From positions 1-10,448 of the forward strand of contig QJVU01000620.1 of the NCBI GenBank assembly GCA_003235605.1: a stretch of 10,448 nucleotides of DNA, read 5' to 3'. Source of the stretch: Planctomycetota bacterium (lineage in GTDB: Bacteria > Planctomycetota > UBA1135 > UBA2386). Position numbers and translations under genes: made by a program. Shown here piece after piece: positions 7,629 to 10,448 of the stretch. Within the stretch, counting starts at the first letter, position 1; each line of letters opens with the position of its first letter. The notes under the pieces were generated by a model. It was given only the letters and a program-made list of their open reading frames with translations, ran no database searches and was not told the DNA's origin.

Positions 7629-7656
7629 ATTATCCAAGGAATCCACGTGGCAGCAA
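7629..7656 (-). promoter_or_regulatory. Candidate sigma-70-like promoter of the six-gene operon
   Basis: On the minus strand a TTGCTG (7656-7651) lies 16 nt before GATAAT (7634-7629), close to -35 and -10 consensus. The -10 is within TGGATAAT, which ends 29 nt before the TTG start of the amidotransferase gene, implying a leader of roughly 20-25 nt. The region is AT-richer than its surroundings. An 8-bp perfect palindrome, CCACGTGG (7643-7650), sits in the spacer and could be an operator. The promoter is inferred from sequence only. Confidence 0.5.
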
Positions 7657-7674
7657 CGAAGGTGGTCTGGCGGG

Positions 7675-7707
7675 GCCACCCGGGCTGGCGAGAACTTTGT
7701 GGATAAT
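7675..7707 (+). promoter_or_regulatory. Candidate trkA promoter with a 15-bp imperfect palindrome upstream of the -10
   Basis: The sequence TGGATAAT (7700-7707) supplies a -10-like GATAAT ending 29 nt before the trkA ATG, mirroring the divergent promoter. No recognisable -35 hexamer lies 16-18 nt upstream. Instead the position is covered by the inverted repeat GCCAcCCGGGcTGGC (7675-7689), in which six of seven base pairs match around a central G. This layout would suit an activator or repressor site. It is a candidate, not a proven site. Confidence 0.4.
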
Positions 7708-7736
7708 CGGATTTGGGAATCCATGATTTCGTGCCC

Positions 7737-9089
7737 ATGAAGAACATCGTGGTGGTGGGCCTGGGCGAGGTCGGTTCTCACCTCGCCAAGGTGCTGGTGT
7801 CGGAGGGTCACCACGTGGCGGTGATCGACTCGAACCAGGGCAGGCTTCGGGGCGTCAGCGATTCCGCGGACGTGCAGGCCGTGTGCGGCGATGGCTCCCG
7901 CCCCGACGTCCTCGACAAGGCCGATGCCCACAGCGCCGACCTCCTGCTCGCGGTGTCGAACAGCGACAAGGTCAACATGCTTACCTGCCTGTTCGGCAAG
8001 CGGATGGGTGCCAAGACTACGGTCCTGCGGTTGAAGGACACTGCCCCCTTGCGGGGCAACCCTACCTTCTTCCGCAAGAACCTGATGTTCGACCTGCTGC
8101 TCTCGCTCGAGGATCTGGCGGCGGAGGAGATCGTGAAGACCATCCGTCAGAACCAGGCCGTGGGGGTGGAGACCTTCGCAGAGGGCAAGATCCAGATGCG
8201 ACGCCTGCGGATGAGTCAGAACTCCAGCATGTTGCACATGCCGGTCAAGGACATGAAGGTACCTCAGGGGGTCTTGCTGGCGGCTATCGACCGTGACCAC
8301 GAGGTGATCATCCCTGGCGGCGACGACACCCTGGCGCGAGGCGACTACGTGTTCGTAGTCGGTGAACCCAAAGCGCTCGGCAACTTCGAAAAGAAACTGG
8401 GCACCCGAGCCAACTACCTGCGGGATGTGGTGATGTACGGCTCCTCTGGTGTCGTCCGACAGGTGTTCAAGGCGCTGAAGCGGTTGCACGTGAACACGCG
8501 CATCATCATCGAGAGCCGCAGCCAGGCGGAGCTGTTTTCGGAACAGCTGGAAGGCGCCACCGTGCTCCATGGCACCGGGACCGACCTGTCCATGCTGCAG
8601 GAGGAGCACGTCGGGGATGCTGACGCCTTTCTGGGCCTCTCAGACGAAGACGAGAAGAACCTCATGTCCTGCCAGTTGGCCAAGAACCTCGGTGTACGAC
8701 GCACCGTGGCGCTGGTGCACAAGCCGGACTATGCGTCCATCTACGAACAGCTCGGCGTCGACGTGGCGGTTTCGCCGCGCCTGATCTGCGCCGACCGCAT
8801 CCTCTCCTTCATTCGCGCGGAGAGCGTCAGCACGATCGCGTCCATCGAAGAAGGCAAGGCGGTCGTGCTGGAACTGCAGGTCAAACCGGGCAGCAAGCTC
8901 GTGGGCAGGATCCTGGCAAAAGCTGGTTTCCCGCGTGGCTCGGTCGTAGCCGCTGTGTCCCGCGAGGACGGCGAGATCATCATCCCCCGGGGGGAGACCG
9001 AGATCCGCGCCCTCGACAACCTCGTCATCTTTGCTCTTCGTGGCGTGGTGGACACGGTCATGTCGCTGTTGGGAGTGAAGGGAGGCTAG
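7737..9089 (+). CDS. trkA: TrkA-type potassium uptake regulator with two RCK units
   Basis: TrkA is the cytoplasmic NAD(H)/nucleotide-binding gating subunit of Trk/Ktr potassium channels. This protein (450 aa; E. coli TrkA 458 aa) has the full duplicated layout: RCK-N at about 1-120, RCK-C at about 135-220, a second RCK-N at about 228-350 and a second RCK-C at about 365-448. The first Rossmann site is intact: GLGEVG (8-13) with D31 at the end of strand 2. The second reads GSSGVV (235-240) with E259, so its dinucleotide loop is degenerate. ATG 7737 places the family's KNIVVVGLG at the N terminus; an in-frame TTG at 7713 would add eight unconserved residues. No trkH or ktrB channel gene is adjacent; the next gene is convergent. 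It is divergently transcribed from the six-gene operon. Confidence 0.92.
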   Translation: MKNIVVVGLGEVGSHLAKVLVSEGHHVAVIDSNQGRLRGVSDSADVQAVCGDGSRPDVLDKADAHSADLLLAVSNSDKVNMLTCLFGKRMGAKTTVLRLKDTAPLRGNPTFFRKNLMFDLLLSLEDLAAEEIVKTIRQNQAVGVETFAEGKIQMRRLRMSQNSSMLHMPVKDMKVPQGVLLAAIDRDHEVIIPGGDDTLARGDYVFVVGEPKALGNFEKKLGTRANYLRDVVMYGSSGVVRQVFKALKRLHVNTRIIIESRSQAELFSEQLEGATVLHGTGTDLSMLQEEHVGDADAFLGLSDEDEKNLMSCQLAKNLGVRRTVALVHKPDYASIYEQLGVDVAVSPRLICADRILSFIRAESVSTIASIEEGKAVVLELQVKPGSKLVGRILAKAGFPRGSVVAAVSREDGEIIIPRGETEIRALDNLVIFALRGVVDTVMSLLGVKGG

Positions 9090-9115
9090 CAGTTGGCTGG
9101 CTGCAGCCCTGGCTA
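9087..9115. terminator. Candidate bidirectional hairpin between convergent stops
   Basis: The 23-nt gap between trkA and the lipoprotein gene, plus both stop codons, can fold: TAGC (9087-9090) pairs with GCTA (9112-9115), AG can pair with CT, and GGCTG (9095-9099) pairs with CAGCC (9104-9108) around a GCTG loop, with a TT bulge on one side and a G bulge on the other. There is no T-tract on either strand, so this is not a canonical intrinsic terminator. Confidence 0.3.
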
Positions 9116-9802
9116 CTTGACCACCGTGATGTCGTCGGGGCGGTGCTTGACCCGCAGGGGACGGAACATCCGCCGCGGCTGGGCGAGCGCCTCCCGCAGG
9201 CGGGCAGGCCCGGTGAACAGGTAGTACCTGGCCACCCGGTTCTCGCGTTTGAGTTCCGCCAGCGCAGAGACCAAGCCTGCAAACAGGTACGTCTCTTCGT
9301 CCTGCTTCACCCAGACGCCGGCGCCCGCAGGCAGGTCGCGGCCTGGCCATTCGAGCGCGTCGCCAATCACGCCGTCATCGGTCGCAAGCCGCACGGGCAG
9401 CCGCTGCACGTCGCCACCGGCCATCAGGATAACCCACAGATCGTCGTCGGGACGAAGGTCACGCGTCAGGACCGGCGCCCACTGGTGCTTGAGGTCCATG
9501 GAGGCCTCGTAATAGATCCCCGCGAACGGCAGGATCTCGCCGCTCTCGGTCATCAGGCGCTGACCAAGGAAGTAATGGATCCGACAGGGTCCGGAGCTGC
9601 CGCGCTGATTCAGGAACAGGATGCCTTCGCTGGTGGCCGCGCCGTACTCCACGCCATCCCGGGTCTCGATGCGCACGACCGGGCGGGTGCGGTCTGGCGG
9701 AACCAGGACGGCGGAGAACAGATGGCCGGCGCAGGACGACAGGAGCCCGCCCAGGAGGCAGAAGCCGAGCAGCCGTGTTCGCGGCACTGGAGGTCGCGAC
9801 AC
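9113..9802 (-). CDS. Putative lipoprotein of unknown function
   Basis: The 229-residue product has a clear lipoprotein signal: basic n-region with three arginines (3, 8, 10), hydrophobic core (11-21), then lipobox LSSC with C24 as the predicted lipidated residue, so it is probably anchored in a cell-envelope membrane. The start is GTG at 9802, sharing its first G with the stop of the upstream peptidase (TAGTG); an in-frame upstream start at 9838 would give 12 extra residues and overlap the peptidase more deeply. The mature part is probably beta-rich and ends in a basic tail. Three stretches (about 54-67, 121-140, 157-180) vaguely recall the strand pattern of trypsin-like proteases, with GAGVWV followed by LFAGLVSAL at the position of the catalytic-serine loop, but no His-Asp-Ser triad is evident. 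I do not recognise the family. The coupling to a metallopeptidase is the main clue to its role. Confidence 0.75.
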   Translation of the reverse strand: MSRPPVPRTRLLGFCLLGGLLSSCAGHLFSAVLVPPDRTRPVVRIETRDGVEYGAATSEGILFLNQRGSSGPCRIHYFLGQRLMTESGEILPFAGIYYEASMDLKHQWAPVLTRDLRPDDDLWVILMAGGDVQRLPVRLATDDGVIGDALEWPGRDLPAGAGVWVKQDEETYLFAGLVSALAELKRENRVARYYLFTGPARLREALAQPRRMFRPLRVKHRPDDITVVK

Positions 9803-10448
9803 TAGTCGCCGTCCTTGAAGTAGCTGCTCTTCACCCACGCCTGCCAGGCTTCCTCCAGCTTCTTCCAGTCCTCATCGGCAAAACCGCGGAATGCAGTGTC
9901 CACTGCCCGCTTGCTGTCCCCGTGGACCAGGATCACCTTGCGGTACATGTCGAGCACCTCGCCATAGCGTGGCTCCCAGTACTTCTTCAGCTTCTCACCG
10001 CGCCGCAGGTAGTCGATCATCGAGTAAGCCTGCGCATAGTAGTAGGCGGCCTTGCCGCTGTAGAAACGTCGACGACTCCACTGGACGATTTCCTTGAACG
10101 GCACGTAGTCGCCCTTCTGCACCATCTGCTCCACGGAGCGGTGGCGCATCTTGGAGCCCCTGTAGCTCCACTTGCCGCCTGTCCATCGGAACGAGCCGAA
10201 GAAGTCGCCGTGCCCTTCGTCGAACCAGCGGTGCAGTTTCTCGCCGATCCAACCGCCGCCGGGGAAGTAGAGGTCTGCGAACTGGTGCCAGCCTTCGTGG
10301 TACGTGACGGTCTCGGTGGCGCCATCGCCCATCATCTTGTCGCCGCCCAGGAACACGACGAGTTCCTTGGAGATCGGCGAGAACCAGCCCACGACACCCG
10401 GAGGTGACTGGCCGTACTTGCGGAACTGGTCATAGGTCGCGCAGAGGC
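9802..10448 (-). CDS. DUF1570-like zinc metallopeptidase, N-terminal part outside window
   Basis: This frame stays open to the right edge, giving 215 visible codons; the GTG at 10392 is internal, because the upstream residues (YDQFRKYGQSPPG) continue the family pattern. The zinc motif HEGWH (10285-10299) is followed 27 residues after its first histidine by E in WFDEGHGDFF (codon 10216-10218), as in gluzincins with HExxH plus a distant glutamate. The segment before it (GWFSPISKELVVF) and the tyrosine-rich helix YYYAQAYSMIDYL after it fit the DUF1570/peptidase-MA-like group, frequent in Planctomycetota. The predicted role is an exported or envelope-associated peptidase, but any signal peptide lies outside the window. 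Its stop TAG overlaps the lipoprotein start by one base, implying translational coupling. The substrate is unknown; family placement is from recalled pattern, not a search. Confidence 0.78.
   Translation of the reverse strand, partial: LCATYDQFRKYGQSPPGVVGWFSPISKELVVFLGGDKMMGDGATETVTYHEGWHQFADLYFPGGGWIGEKLHRWFDEGHGDFFGSFRWTGGKWSYRGSKMRHRSVEQMVQKGDYVPFKEIVQWSRRRFYSGKAAYYYAQAYSMIDYLRRGEKLKKYWEPRYGEVLDMYRKVILVHGDSKRAVDTAFRGFADEDWKKLEEAWQAWVKSSYFKDGD

Noticed and set aside
7686..7701. Sigma-54-like sequence TGGCGAGAACTTTGTG upstream of trkA
   Set aside because: The GG of the -24 element is present but the invariant GC of the -12 element is missing (TTTGTG), so it does not meet the consensus.
7581..8609. 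342-codon minus-strand frame opposite trkA
   Set aside because: Antisense to well-conserved trkA sequence, His/Gln/Val-rich composition typical of shadow frames, no domain seen.
1..10448. CRISPR array, insertion sequence, tRNA/rRNA gene or defence system
   Set aside because: No direct-repeat arrays, transposase or integrase motifs, tRNA-like folds or known defence domains were seen; the window looks chromosomal and mostly housekeeping.

Overview
The window is GC-rich chromosomal DNA with almost no non-coding space. Gram-negative envelope genes (a lipid A disaccharide synthase and a lipoprotein with an SPII signal) point to a diderm bacterium. Three features together suggest Planctomycetota: a DUF1570-like metallopeptidase, a roughly 600-residue UbiD-type decarboxylase, and starts without clear Shine-Dalgarno sites. 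This is inference only; Myxococcota, Acidobacteriota or similar GC-rich diderms remain possible.

Layout: (1) Bases 1-1843, + strand: the end of dapD followed closely by dapE, two steps of the succinylase route to meso-diaminopimelate and lysine. (2) Bases 1844-7599, - strand: six genes packed into one apparent operon, in transcription order trpG/pabA-type glutamine amidotransferase, ABC ATPase, ABC-2 permease, lpxB, UbiD-family decarboxylase, rhodanese. Successive genes overlap by ATGA, ATGA, TGATG and ATGA, and the last pair is 3 nt apart. These overlaps fix most of the starts. (3) Bases 7600-7736: the only real intergenic control region, a divergent promoter. Both outward arms carry TGGATAAT, each exactly 29 nt from its start codon, and two palindromes lie nearby. 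(4) Bases 7737-9089, + strand: a full-length TrkA-type potassium-uptake regulator with no TrkH partner in the window. (5) Bases 9113-10448, - strand: a zinc metallopeptidase running off the right edge, translationally coupled (TAGTG) to a lipoprotein of unknown function.

How the genes may work together: dapD and dapE supply diaminopimelate for peptidoglycan. The six-gene operon joins lipid A synthesis, a two-component ABC exporter, and two enzymes often linked to chorismate or quinone chemistry. Co-regulation of envelope and quinone or aromatic metabolism is plausible but not shown. There are no tRNA or rRNA genes, mobile elements, CRISPR arrays or stretches over 300 bases without a gene. The window is mostly housekeeping. 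The points most worth a second look are the symmetric promoter region, the departures from family motifs in UbiD and LpxB, and the peptidase-lipoprotein pair.
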